A DNA stretch of 64,000 bases from a virus. This document shows positions 7,263-15,765 of the stretch, one piece after another. The translations under genes and the position numbers were made by a program. Below the pieces are notes generated by a model. That model saw only the letters and a program-made list of their open reading frames with translations, was not told the DNA's origin and did not search any database. The stretch is from positions 1 to 64,000 of the IMG/VR virus record IMGVR_UViG_3300032241_003323. One strand, 5' to 3'. Position 1 is the first letter of the stretch; each line of letters opens with the position of its first letter.

Positions 7263-8429
7263 TCATTTCCAACAATTTTGTCTTAAAAGCATTGATTTTA
7301 TAAAATCTGGGGAATCTACCAAACCAATGATATCTTCCCAATTATCTTCATTCATTTCTTTAATCGCACGATTTACCAAATCAATAGCTAAATTTTCATT
7401 TTCCATAACTGCTCGATACTGAGATAATACCAATTTTCTTTTATTGTTATCCGTTGTTAGTGCGATTCTTTTTCCCTCTTGTCCCATGCCAACAATTTGA
7501 TCTGGAGATTCAAAAAGAATCCAAGGAACTCCCATCATAGAAGAAAGACGTGTGCTTGCAGTCCAGAATTGAACGGTAAATCTTAATTGGCAAATAATTG
7601 CCAATGTAAGCTCTAAATTCCTTGCTTCTGGCAAACGGCTAAAATCTATAACATCATCCACAGGACAAGGTAAAACACTTTGTTTTTCGCCCAACCAAAT
7701 TGGGGTGTATCCTTTTTCTCTAAGATTTTCAATAAGTTTTATATAAAATTCTGACGTTAAATTTCGCCCATAACAAACACGACCACGAGCAAAAATTCCA
7801 ACTGGATTCGTGCCCAAATATTTTTTTGCAATTGTTTGCATTTTAATGCTAGGACGTGGAATTTGCACAGCAAACTTTTTATGATAAGGTATATTTGCCA
7901 AAAGAGAGCGATCTATATTGCTAGAATTACACTTTTCACATTTTGCATTTTCATCTTCATTGCCCCAAAAATGCCCACAATCAAAACATGTGTTTCCAAG
8001 ACAAATATGACCCATAAGCAAACCTCTATAAACTTGACCATAATCTTGTAGAGATTCTTCAAGGCTAAATAAATTTTTAGAAGTATTGTGAAACGCTTGA
8101 GAATATTCACGCAACCATTGAAATTGCTCTTCCATTTCCCAATATTCGTCTACTAAATGACGATATAAATATTCTCTTCCATACCACCCAACACAGATAA
8201 CATATGCTCCTGGATTTTTTTGAATAATTTTAGGAATACAATACATTATTGCTAATGATTCACATCCAAACTCACTAAAACAAGTGATAATTAATATTTT
8301 CCTCTTATCTTGAGGACATTCCCTATTGTTAAACTTATGCTTATAAAATTTAATTTGATTAAAAGATTGTTCTTTTGGAACTATCCTTCCATCTCCAGGA
8401 TTTCTGCGATATACCTTAATAAATTTCAT
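7263..8429 (-). CDS. Glycosyltransferase-like protein with zinc-ribbon insert
   Basis: 388 residues, paralogous to the neighbouring 6081-7223 product. The N-terminal domain has 'ILIITCFSEFGCESLAIMYCIPKI' and 'VDEYWEM'. At about residues 145-170 there is an inserted zinc ribbon (CFDCGHFW...CEKC), and the second domain begins around 'NPVGIFARGRV'. A C-terminal region 'QFWTASTRLSSMMGVPWILFESPDQ' fits the donor-site loop of GT-B enzymes. The ATGA overlap with the small zinc-ribbon gene upstream shows coupled translation. A zinc ribbon inside a glycosyltransferase fold is unusual. Activity is inferred, and a non-catalytic role is possible. Confidence 0.45.
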   Translation of the reverse strand: MKFIKVYRRNPGDGRIVPKEQSFNQIKFYKHKFNNRECPQDKRKILIITCFSEFGCESLAIMYCIPKIIQKNPGAYVICVGWYGREYLYRHLVDEYWEMEEQFQWLREYSQAFHNTSKNLFSLEESLQDYGQVYRGLLMGHICLGNTCFDCGHFWGNEDENAKCEKCNSSNIDRSLLANIPYHKKFAVQIPRPSIKMQTIAKKYLGTNPVGIFARGRVCYGRNLTSEFYIKLIENLREKGYTPIWLGEKQSVLPCPVDDVIDFSRLPEARNLELTLAIICQLRFTVQFWTASTRLSSMMGVPWILFESPDQIVGMGQEGKRIALTTDNNKRKLVLSQYRAVMENENLAIDLVNRAIKEMNEDNWEDIIGLVDSPDFIKSMLLRQNCWK

Positions 8430-8626
8430 GACGATTGACTGCTACTATTATTTTTTACTCTAATCTGCTTCGCTATTTGTCCACATTTGGGACATTTAAA
8501 AGTCCTCGGTTTACCACAATTTGAACAAGTTTGAATTTCCACAAGATCTTTAAGATCTTCAGAAATACCTGTAGACATTCTGGCCCATCGACATTTTGCA
8601 CAACGAATAATAAAATTATTTTCCAT
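8426..8626 (-). CDS. Zinc-ribbon protein
   Basis: 66 residues with three CxxC knuckles: CAKC (residue 9), CSNC (about 34) and CPKC (about 45), followed by a Ser-rich tail. These make at least one, perhaps two, rubredoxin-like zinc ribbons. Four bases overlap the start of the downstream glycosyltransferase-like gene, which itself carries a CxxC...CxxC insert, so the two may work together. No Shine-Dalgarno is obvious. Confidence 0.65.
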   Translation of the reverse strand: MENNFIIRCAKCRWARMSTGISEDLKDLVEIQTCSNCGKPRTFKCPKCGQIAKQIRVKNNSSSQSS

Positions 8627-8642
8627 AAAATATCATAGTTAA

Positions 8643-9731
8643 TTACGTTCTAATTACTCGCAAAATTCTCTTTGTTTCTTTTGCATTTAAAACTTTCCAA
8701 ATTTCACATCTAGTCGCATCATCTTCTTCCTCATCAAATGCGGCACCACCTAAACTGTAAGAATAGGCACCTTTTCCTAATTTTCCACCACCACTTCCAT
8801 GTTTTGTTGCTAATTCTTTACAAAGCTGAGGAACCATAACAGAAGCGTTTCTGCTTCTTACACAACCTTCAATCCTGTCACCATCAACAATCGCAAAAGC
8901 AACCGCTGTATTTATATCTTCCCATGAAACCATTCCATCAACCATATCTGCAATCATATCTCTATGTTTAGATGGAATCACTCCCAATCCTACGATGCCA
9001 ACACCTTCTTGAACAATTGCTTTTTCCACAGCAGAAGCTTTATGCTCAATCCAAAATTTCGGTCTTTCAAAATGCACTATTTTCTTCAAAACAACTGAAT
9101 TTCTATAATCAAATAATTCAGACCACGCTTCAAATTCATAATTGGATGTATCATCAGACATCAAAGATTCTGTATCTGTACTAATTCCAACCAACATGGC
9201 AGTTGCCATTTTTATATCATTGTCAACATCATCGTTAAGTTCTAATCTAAAGTTTTTTATAAGATGATATACAGTTGCACAACAACTTCCTGCTTTTAAA
9301 TTAATGAATAATCCAGAAAAACCACCATTTGGAACCTCTTTGTGGTGATCTATAACCAAATCAAAATTTATTTCTTGTTTGCAGACTCCAGCGTTTGCGG
9401 GAACCGTGTCAACCAAAATTCTTAAATCCCAATCTTTAGAATTATATTCCGAAATTGATCTTATGTTCGGATCTAAAAGATTGACCATTGCTATATTTTG
9501 AGGATGGGAAATAACTCCATCAAAAAAACCCATTGTTTCCACAGATGGGTTTAATTTTTTACAAAGCCATTCCATACCAACAATTGAAGCAATCGCATCC
9601 GGGTCCAAATAAGCATGGCTAAATATAGCCACTCTTTTTGCAGATTTAACCAACTTCAAAACAGATTCTGACAAATCAGAACTGCTTTCAACCTCTTCTT
9701 CGTTTTTTCTTTTTTCAGCAATCTTGCTCAT
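8643..9731 (-). CDS. DHH-family phosphoesterase (NrnA-like)
   Basis: 362 residues. Motif I is DPDAIAS (residues 44-50), motif II is LVDTVPANAG, motif III is DHH in 'LVIDHHKE', and the DHHA1 domain near the C-terminus has the Gly-rich 'KHGSGGGKLGKG'. NrnA-type enzymes cleave short oligonucleotides (nanoRNA), pApA or 3',5'-pAp using Mn2+. In a phage this could recycle nucleotides after host DNA and RNA breakdown, or remove cyclic-dinucleotide or oligonucleotide alarm signals; the latter is speculation. Length and motif order are normal. GGTG precedes the ATG, which overlaps the end of the upstream gene by four bases. Confidence 0.85.
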   Translation of the reverse strand: MSKIAEKRKNEEEVESSSDLSESVLKLVKSAKRVAIFSHAYLDPDAIASIVGMEWLCKKLNPSVETMGFFDGVISHPQNIAMVNLLDPNIRSISEYNSKDWDLRILVDTVPANAGVCKQEINFDLVIDHHKEVPNGGFSGLFINLKAGSCCATVYHLIKNFRLELNDDVDNDIKMATAMLVGISTDTESLMSDDTSNYEFEAWSELFDYRNSVVLKKIVHFERPKFWIEHKASAVEKAIVQEGVGIVGLGVIPSKHRDMIADMVDGMVSWEDINTAVAFAIVDGDRIEGCVRSRNASVMVPQLCKELATKHGSGGGKLGKGAYSYSLGGAAFDEEEDDATRCEIWKVLNAKETKRILRVIRT

Positions 9732-10165
9732 TTATACACCAAATTGTTGGAATTTAACCATTTGAGCAAATTAATTTCTTCTTTTTGATTTTGAATTGTT
9801 AAATCAACAATCCACCTTCCGTCCGACTGTTTTTCATACAGAAGAACTTTTGGATTTGTACTATGATTTAACAAATCATAGACCTTTTTTTTGGCTTCAT
9901 CTGTAGCCACAACAGCTAATTTGCCCAAAATTCGAGTATCATCTTTATCGTTCAACGTTAAATCAAATGTGTCGCCACGTAAAACAATTACTCTTTTTAA
10001 ATCAAATTTCTTTCCTTTGCTAGAATCTGAAATAGAAGGAACATTAAAAGCGTCAGGAAGCGGAGGAATAAACTTATTTGATTTATTGTAATAAACAAAA
10101 AGGATTAATGCTATGATTAGCCATAATCCTAAAATTAAAATTTCAATTGCATTTTTACGATTCAT
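9728..10165 (-). CDS. Membrane-anchored hypothetical protein
   Basis: About 145 residues from the ATG at 10165. One N-terminal transmembrane helix (about residues 7-25, 'ILILGLWLIIALILFVYY') is followed by a soluble domain with alternating beta strands and Lys/Asp turns ('GRWIVDLTIQNQ'). The N-in, C-out topology suggests a periplasmic domain. The start lies inside the end of the upstream gene and the stop overlaps the DHH gene. Function unknown. Confidence 0.6.
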   Translation of the reverse strand: MNRKNAIEILILGLWLIIALILFVYYNKSNKFIPPLPDAFNVPSISDSSKGKKFDLKRVIVLRGDTFDLTLNDKDDTRILGKLAVVATDEAKKKVYDLLNHSTNPKVLLYEKQSDGRWIVDLTIQNQKEEINLLKWLNSNNLVYK

Positions 10166-10703
10166 CAGCATCTCCAGCCTGTGAAGCGGCAATGGCATCT
10201 TTCAATTCCATTAAACTGTCGCTCCACAATCCATATCTACGAACATTTTCTGCAAAAACCTCAAGATCTAAAGGTGCCACTTTCCACTTAACATTGCCAT
10301 CATCATCTGTTTTGAATTCTTGTGTGTATTGAGTGCGGCCCCATTCATCTTTAATTTTCTTTTTTTTGCCATTCTCTTCAACCACTTCTGGCATATATTC
10401 CGCAGAACATCGTGTTAACTGCAAATCCAAAAAGGCTTCTCTTTCATCGCCTTTTAAAATTGAGTGCCAGAGATCCATAGGAATGGAAATACAAAAATCG
10501 TGTTTTTCACGATGCCATAATTTAGCCAAAGCACTAAATTTGCTAACTTTACCTAGATTCAACTTATTATTGATAAAAGGCTTGCTCTCATCAAAACAAC
10601 ACACTATTGATGCGTTGGCAAGCCTTTTAGAATGGTGCTTTTCCTTAACATAATTCAGAATTTCAGTGACTTCGTTCGGTGCTTTCCAAGGATTCGTGGA
10701 CAT
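10155..10703 (-). CDS. Phage metallopeptidase-fold protein, catalytic site lost
   Basis: About 182 residues from the ATG at 10703 (AAGGAG nine bases upstream). The pattern follows the putative phage metallopeptidase family (PF18894-like): 'CISIPMDLWHSIL', a helix 'DEREAFLDLQLTRC' where active members carry REALLDHEL.H, a 'KKKKIKDEWGR' turn, and a terminal 'PLDLEVFAENVRRYGLW' matching the family's HDxEEF...RRYGLW. The His-Glu and second His of the metal site are replaced (LQLTR), so it is probably not a protease. The family assignment is from memory of its consensus and is moderately certain. Confidence 0.45.
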   Translation of the reverse strand: MSTNPWKAPNEVTEILNYVKEKHHSKRLANASIVCCFDESKPFINNKLNLGKVSKFSALAKLWHREKHDFCISIPMDLWHSILKGDEREAFLDLQLTRCSAEYMPEVVEENGKKKKIKDEWGRTQYTQEFKTDDDGNVKWKVAPLDLEVFAENVRRYGLWSDSLMELKDAIAASQAGDADES

Positions 10704-10744
10704 TGAGAATTGCTCCTTAACAGAATTATATGGATTATAAACTG

Positions 10745-11350
10745 TCAACCGTCCTTAGTCCACCTGTTTCCGCTCAAAGAATCACTCAATTTATCAATTT
10801 CTTTTTTAATATTATCAATTTTTGATTGGACATCCTTGGTCGAACTTCCTTTTGTGTCCATAGAATTAAGCTTACTTTCTAACTTCTCCAATCCAACCTT
10901 TAATTCTTCTAATTGAAAATGTTCTTTGCCGCCAACTGCCCAATTCTGTGTAGGATCAACGTTTTGATCTTTTCCATATGTGTTAGGATAAACAGGATTA
11001 TGAGCATTGCCAATTTTGTCAGCAACCTTTTTTATATCTTTTTTTGATTCATTTTTTACATCTTTTTTTGATTCATTTTTTACATCTTTTTTTGATTCAT
11101 TTAAAAATTTAGAGTAGTGATAAGAATTGCCAGCCATGCGTGCAACTTCTGACCAATAATCAGTCTGAGACTCATTTAAAGGTTCGTCCATATCATATTC
11201 TGACGAAAGATTTTGTCCAAAAAAATCAGAACCAAAAAAAGAATCTTCAGAATTTTTTACTTTTTTAGGAGCGTCTTTAAAAATTCCCTTTTCTAAAGCA
11301 CTATCCCAAATTTTTGCATACTTGTTAATATCGTCCATCATGTCGCCCAT
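10745..11350 (-). CDS. Hypothetical protein with NESKKDVK repeats
   Basis: 201 residues, highly charged. Residues about 84-107 are three near-perfect copies of the octapeptide NESKKDVK (last copy DIK), and a helical coiled-coil-like tail (about 145-190) follows. AGGAT precedes the ATG. It overlaps the next gene's reading frame only marginally. The repeat may be a flexible linker. No domain recognised. Confidence 0.55.
   Translation of the reverse strand: MGDMMDDINKYAKIWDSALEKGIFKDAPKKVKNSEDSFFGSDFFGQNLSSEYDMDEPLNESQTDYWSEVARMAGNSYHYSKFLNESKKDVKNESKKDVKNESKKDIKKVADKIGNAHNPVYPNTYGKDQNVDPTQNWAVGGKEHFQLEELKVGLEKLESKLNSMDTKGSSTKDVQSKIDNIKKEIDKLSDSLSGNRWTKDG
11037..11102. repeat. 24-bp tandem repeat inside a gene
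   Basis: About 2.7 copies of a 24-bp unit (TTTTTTTGATTCATTTTTTA plus CATC on the plus strand) encode three NESKKD(V/I)K octapeptides. The copies are almost identical at the DNA level, so the expansion is recent. Confidence 0.7.
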
Positions 11351-11404
11351 ATTTTATCCTCTCTGACTAGATCAATAATTTATATATTATACTTATTACA
11401 TTAT

Positions 11405-11965
11405 TTAATAAGGAGGAACCAACAAAGAGTCAATTTCTTCCTTGGTTGGCCTATTTTCATAAAATTGTTTATACCATCCATATTTTTTACCAATATAAAT
11501 GGTATTTCCATCTAAAAATCTATTTACCGCATATTTTGTTGACATTGTGTAGGGATCACTAAATAAAGCTTCATCAAAATTATCTTTTTCTGGAGAATAT
11601 TCAGACCCTGCTCTCAGCAAAATTGTAAAAAGAGATCGTCTCATGGCTTTTGCAGTCCACCAACGGGATGGTTCAACCCACATAATTGTTTTTCTTTGTG
11701 TTGGACCAAAATCCGATCTCGGTTGCACATCTAAAAGATCTTCAACCCTTTGCATAAAAGCTGCAATACAACAGCCTTTTTCAGAGTCATGCGAAAAGAA
11801 AAATAAATTTAAATTACGCAATTGTCTATGAAATAATTCACGACAATAATACCATTCTCCTGCTCTATATTTATCATCTCGAATTCCATTCGGTTTACAA
11901 AAACTTCCAGGCTCGGGACGATATGGGCTGCTAACATACAAAACGTCTCCGAATTTATGCGACAT
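11405..11965 (-). CDS. Hypothetical protein
   Basis: 186 residues, rich in aromatic residues and Arg. Features include 'VLYVSSPYRPEPGSFCKPN' at the N-terminus, 'GEWYYCRELFHRQLRNLNLFFF' and 'IMWVEPSRWWTAKAMRRSLF'. The ATG at 11965 overlaps the stop of the upstream gene by one base. I recognise no family; the acidic C-terminus ends 'SLLVPPY'. It is probably co-transcribed with the polymerase fragment upstream. Confidence 0.6.
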   Translation of the reverse strand: MSHKFGDVLYVSSPYRPEPGSFCKPNGIRDDKYRAGEWYYCRELFHRQLRNLNLFFFSHDSEKGCCIAAFMQRVEDLLDVQPRSDFGPTQRKTIMWVEPSRWWTAKAMRRSLFTILLRAGSEYSPEKDNFDEALFSDPYTMSTKYAVNRFLDGNTIYIGKKYGWYKQFYENRPTKEEIDSLLVPPY

Positions 11966-12435
11966 TAACCCTCTTTTTCTGGCTCCTTCCCAATTACTCT
12001 AGAATGAATTTTGAGCCTTTGATTTGATTTATCTAAAAATTCATCTAGATTCATAATTCCAATAATTGACCAATGGTGATCATCTATTGGCACAAATTCC
12101 TTTTTTGTGTAATAAAAAAACTCGACATTATATTTATACGGTTTCTTTTCTACTTCTTCTAAATTCATACCAAAAATCAAATCTTTGCAAATTTCTTTAC
12201 AAATTTTTATCGCATCAACCTGTGTTGCCCCACCTAATTTTCTCATTACCTGTATAGCAGCAAGTGCTTTGTCATGATTCACCAATAAATCAATAACATC
12301 ACGCTTCATGTTTCCTTCTACAAATTCTGCACTTGCCGTATAGCACGCAATAATATCATCACGTTCTGGGCGAGATACACGACAATCACGAAAATACTCA
12401 GAAAAATTAGATTCATTAATTATAAGTTCACTCAT
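11965..12435 (-). CDS. Hypothetical protein
   Basis: About 156 residues from the ATG at 12435, which has GGAG five bases upstream and sits just past the end of the DnaE fragment. The middle (about residues 45-80, 'KALAAIQVMRKLGGATQVDAIKICKEIC') superficially resembles the C-terminal domain of ribosomal protein bL7/L12 (K-x-x-V-I-K-x-[IV]-R-x-x-T-G-L-x-L-x-x-A-K), as seen in some phage proteins. I treat that as a weak hint only. The tail is beta-rich and basic. Likely in the replication operon. Confidence 0.55.
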   Translation of the reverse strand: MSELIINESNFSEYFRDCRVSRPERDDIIACYTASAEFVEGNMKRDVIDLLVNHDKALAAIQVMRKLGGATQVDAIKICKEICKDLIFGMNLEEVEKKPYKYNVEFFYYTKKEFVPIDDHHWSIIGIMNLDEFLDKSNQRLKIHSRVIGKEPEKEG

Positions 12436-12437
12436 AT

Positions 12438-15206
12438 TCACTCCATGACGCAATTAGAAAAATATTCCAAAACTTCATCGTCAGATAACGCTTTTTCCTT
12501 TTGTTTTTTACCAGGAGCAAGCACATAAACTCTAATATCCTCATGTTTATGACGATATTTCTTCTGACCTCTCCACTTTCCAGCTTGATTGCTTTCCAAA
12601 AGGAAAGTCTTAAAACCGCCCGATGGAGGCTGAAGTCTTACTCTAAGTAAGTTACCTGGAACAAATTTATTTGTTTTTTCATCCCAACCAAACTCTTTTG
12701 ACCACCACTCCCAGTCATCTGGCCAAATGTTTATTGTCGCTTGCTGACCTGTAACATCCTCAGCAACAATCTTCCAATAAGCATTGCCATTCTTGCTTTC
12801 GCATCTTTTTCCATCTTTTATTTTGATTTCAACTGGAGATGTAGACCCCGATAGATCACTATTTAAAGCATCAAACGTCAAATTGCCATGATAATCAGGG
12901 CTTAATTCCAATTCATGAATCCACGCAAATCCATAATATTTTTCCTCACACCCAACAGGATCAGAAAATTCTTTGACCAATTTCGGATCAATATCATATT
13001 CGTGAGGATTAAATTCAGAAAATTTTGGAAGAATTGACCTATCAAAGTTTTGGTATTTTTTGATAGTTTTCTTTCTTTTTTGCCAAAGTTTTCGCAACTC
13101 TTTCCAAGCATTCCAAGTCTTTTTCACATTTTTAGAACGATAAAATACTATAGTTTCTTGTTGAACATACAATCCTGTATCTTCAACTTCAATTTCTTCA
13201 ATTTCAATCCGTTCAATCGCACCTTCATCGTCTTTGCTGCAAACAACATTTTTTGATGCGTCTATTTCTTGATCAATGTCATATTTAGATTTCCACTCTT
13301 CGGAGTCGAATGGATTTTCAACATCCGACTCTAAATCAGCTAACGTGCAGCTTTCTGTTAGTGCTAATTCTTTAAATTCTTGCTCATATCTTTCCAGGGA
13401 AGCATGGTAACGAGCATGAGATGATTCTATCTTTTTAAAACAATTTTTATAATGTTCGGAAAATTTCCAAAGCGTAACAGGATCAGCATCTTTAAAACAA
13501 CGAAGTCCCAACAAAGGCTTTAAAACGTTGGCTTCAGTGCCAAATTTGTACAAAAATTCCTCAAATGAAGAATATGGCTGAGAGGCTACAATTTTTTTAG
13601 CAACTTCTTCTCCAATTCCCTTTATCTTGCTGAATCCAAAATAAATATCGTCTCCGATAAGTTCAAAGTTATCAGAAGCTTTATTTACATCAAGAGATTT
13701 TATGCCAACACCATGAATTTTCGCCTCCATTTTATATTCTTTAATTTTGTCGCTTAAAGTCTCACAGCTTAAAATAGAATTATAAAATTCATGACGATAA
13801 TGAGCTTTCAAATACAGAAGCCGCATTGAAATATATGTGTAGCTAACCGCATGGGATTTATTAAAGCCGTATTCACTAAATGATTCAACTTGATTATAAA
13901 AATCATTAATTTCTTTATCGGTACATCCTAAATTTTTTCTTCCGTTGCACAAAAACATTTCTTTATATTTGGCAATCATATCAATTTTCTTCTTTGAAAT
14001 TGCCTTACGTACAATTTCACAGTCCCGAAGAGGAATTTCACCAACAACATTTAAAATTTGCATAATTTGTTCTTGAAAAACCATAACTCCATAAGTTTTT
14101 TCAAGAATCGGTCGAATCAAAGGATGTAAATCAAATTTCTCACGACCACGCTTTCTTTCGATATATCGCTCATGCATGCGACAATTCAAAGGACCAGGAC
14201 GAAACAAACTGGCATAAACAACTAAATCCTCAAATCTATCAACACCACCAGCCCTAACTAAATTACGAATTCCTTCAGAATCAAATTGGAATATACACTT
14301 TAAATCTCCACTGTTGGCCATTTTTAAAGAATCAGGATCATTTCTCCACTTTGCAACATCAGTCCAATCAGAGCCTCCAGGTCTATTGCAAATTCCATCA
14401 ATTCCATGACGCTTTTTGATTAATTCACAACATCTTGCAATTTGCAAAAGGTTGGAAATAACCAACAAGTCAAATTTAATCAAACCCACGGGTTGCAAGT
14501 CTTGTCCGTGTAATCCTTCCACCCAAGCACTTGCTTGTGGACTGTCTTTTCTTTTAACTAAAGGAACAAGATCGTGTATGGGCATTTTAGATATGATTAA
14601 ACCACCAGCATGTAGCCCCATGCCACGATTACGATTCAATAATTTTTTAGCGGCAACTGCAACATCTGGATGTTCTTCACAATATTTATTCAGTTCAGGA
14701 TACTGCTTCATAGCAGCATCCCAAGTCATAGCATTTCCATCTTCATCTTTATTATCAACATTTTTTGTTAAAGCCAAAACTTCATCACGGCTTAAATCAT
14801 GAACACGAGCCATATCAATCAAAGCAGATTTCAAACCAAATGTTGTATAATTGCTAATATTACAAACATAATCCTCTCCAAATGTTTGAGGAGCCCAAAC
14901 ATTTTTCAAAATATCTCTAATGTCTGCAATATAATCCACATCAACGTCTGGCAAATCTCCATCAAATCTAGAATTAGGCTCTTTTTCTATAGAATAATCA
15001 GGAGCAATTCCCAAAAGCCAACAAACAATTAAATTGTTCTCATTATAAGCAACTTTTAATCCCTTTTGATATAAATCTGCAAAATAACCAACCTTGTTTT
15101 TGGCAATTATTTCTTCTTTTTCCCATTTAAGCCTTTTTTGATACCTAACATCTTTGTCTAGATTTAAATCAACCAATTTTTTCTGGCAAATATCAAAAAT
15201 GTCCAT
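12438..15206 (-). CDS. dnaE: DNA polymerase III alpha subunit, C-terminal part
   Basis: 922 residues, the catalytic-core and C-terminal half of a C-family replicase. The palm aspartates are in PDVDVD (residues 86-91), with the third in 'LIKFDLL'. Other family blocks follow in order: 'GLHAGGLIIS', 'FQFDSEGIRNL', 'LFRPGPL', 'YGVMVFQEQIMQI', 'FNKSHAVSYTYISMRLLYLK', a helix-hairpin-helix ('FSKIKGIGEEVAKKIV') and a C-terminal OB domain ('YWKIVAEDVTGQQATINIW'). The PHP domain and the GRGSxAGS loop are missing; they are encoded by 19305-20718. Residues about 24-50 still carry the helix that normally precedes GRGSxAGS, so this segment exists in both halves. GAGG lies eight bases before the ATG. Both parts must pair in trans to make an active enzyme. 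Confidence 0.93.
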   Translation of the reverse strand: MDIFDICQKKLVDLNLDKDVRYQKRLKWEKEEIIAKNKVGYFADLYQKGLKVAYNENNLIVCWLLGIAPDYSIEKEPNSRFDGDLPDVDVDYIADIRDILKNVWAPQTFGEDYVCNISNYTTFGLKSALIDMARVHDLSRDEVLALTKNVDNKDEDGNAMTWDAAMKQYPELNKYCEEHPDVAVAAKKLLNRNRGMGLHAGGLIISKMPIHDLVPLVKRKDSPQASAWVEGLHGQDLQPVGLIKFDLLVISNLLQIARCCELIKKRHGIDGICNRPGGSDWTDVAKWRNDPDSLKMANSGDLKCIFQFDSEGIRNLVRAGGVDRFEDLVVYASLFRPGPLNCRMHERYIERKRGREKFDLHPLIRPILEKTYGVMVFQEQIMQILNVVGEIPLRDCEIVRKAISKKKIDMIAKYKEMFLCNGRKNLGCTDKEINDFYNQVESFSEYGFNKSHAVSYTYISMRLLYLKAHYRHEFYNSILSCETLSDKIKEYKMEAKIHGVGIKSLDVNKASDNFELIGDDIYFGFSKIKGIGEEVAKKIVASQPYSSFEEFLYKFGTEANVLKPLLGLRCFKDADPVTLWKFSEHYKNCFKKIESSHARYHASLERYEQEFKELALTESCTLADLESDVENPFDSEEWKSKYDIDQEIDASKNVVCSKDDEGAIERIEIEEIEVEDTGLYVQQETIVFYRSKNVKKTWNAWKELRKLWQKRKKTIKKYQNFDRSILPKFSEFNPHEYDIDPKLVKEFSDPVGCEEKYYGFAWIHELELSPDYHGNLTFDALNSDLSGSTSPVEIKIKDGKRCESKNGNAYWKIVAEDVTGQQATINIWPDDWEWWSKEFGWDEKTNKFVPGNLLRVRLQPPSGGFKTFLLESNQAGKWRGQKKYRHKHEDIRVYVLAPGKKQKEKALSDDEVLEYFSNCVME

Positions 15207-15216
15207 AGCAAAAACC

Positions 15217-15765
15217 TCAAAGATCTATTTCGTGTCCATATTTTGTATGAACAATTAAACGAAATCCTTCAACTTCAATCGTTTTTTTGTCTGGGCAAAT
15301 TTTTGACCATATTTGATCAAAAAATTTAACGGACCTTTCTTTTATTGTTTCGATGTGCCAATCTTCTGGCTCTACATCAAAAAATATACCAACACTCAAA
15401 GGAGCAGGAAAATTATAATCATTATAATTTTCTTCAGTCAAAAATGCATATTCTCCACGAGCATTGTAACCATATTTTTTATTTAACCAAACACAACAAG
15501 GAGAGTAATCTTGATTTTCATCAATTCTCTGAGCAATAAAACCATAAAAAGGATTTTTTTGCTCAGAAACTTGACCTTTGGGGAATTCATCGTCTGCTAT
15601 TCCCTGATCTAAGTAAAAAAGATCAGCAAATTTCTCCCCTTTATCAGATTCATCAATAAATCCTGTGCAGTAAGCACACAATTCTTTTGCAAATCTCTCA
15701 GAAAAAGAATTAGTATCAATGACTAATATGTATTCTGTAGAAATAAGAACCTGATTGCTCATCAT
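15217..15765 (-). CDS. Hypothetical protein
   Basis: 182 residues starting with a Met-Met pair that overlaps the end of the AAA ATPase gene by four bases. It is acidic, with 'YILVIDTNSFSERFAKELCAYCTG' at the N-terminus and a beta-rich C-terminus ('EGFRLIVHTKYGHEIDL'). No known motif. Its place between the ATPase and dnaE suggests the same transcript. Confidence 0.6.
   Translation of the reverse strand: MMSNQVLISTEYILVIDTNSFSERFAKELCAYCTGFIDESDKGEKFADLFYLDQGIADDEFPKGQVSEQKNPFYGFIAQRIDENQDYSPCCVWLNKKYGYNARGEYAFLTEENYNDYNFPAPLSVGIFFDVEPEDWHIETIKERSVKFFDQIWSKICPDKKTIEVEGFRLIVHTKYGHEIDL

Noticed and set aside
12066-12257. Plus-strand frames opposite the replication genes (many of 60-130 codons)
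   Set aside because: All lie inside well-supported minus-strand genes, lack ribosome sites and have Ser/Phe/Ile-rich shadow composition.
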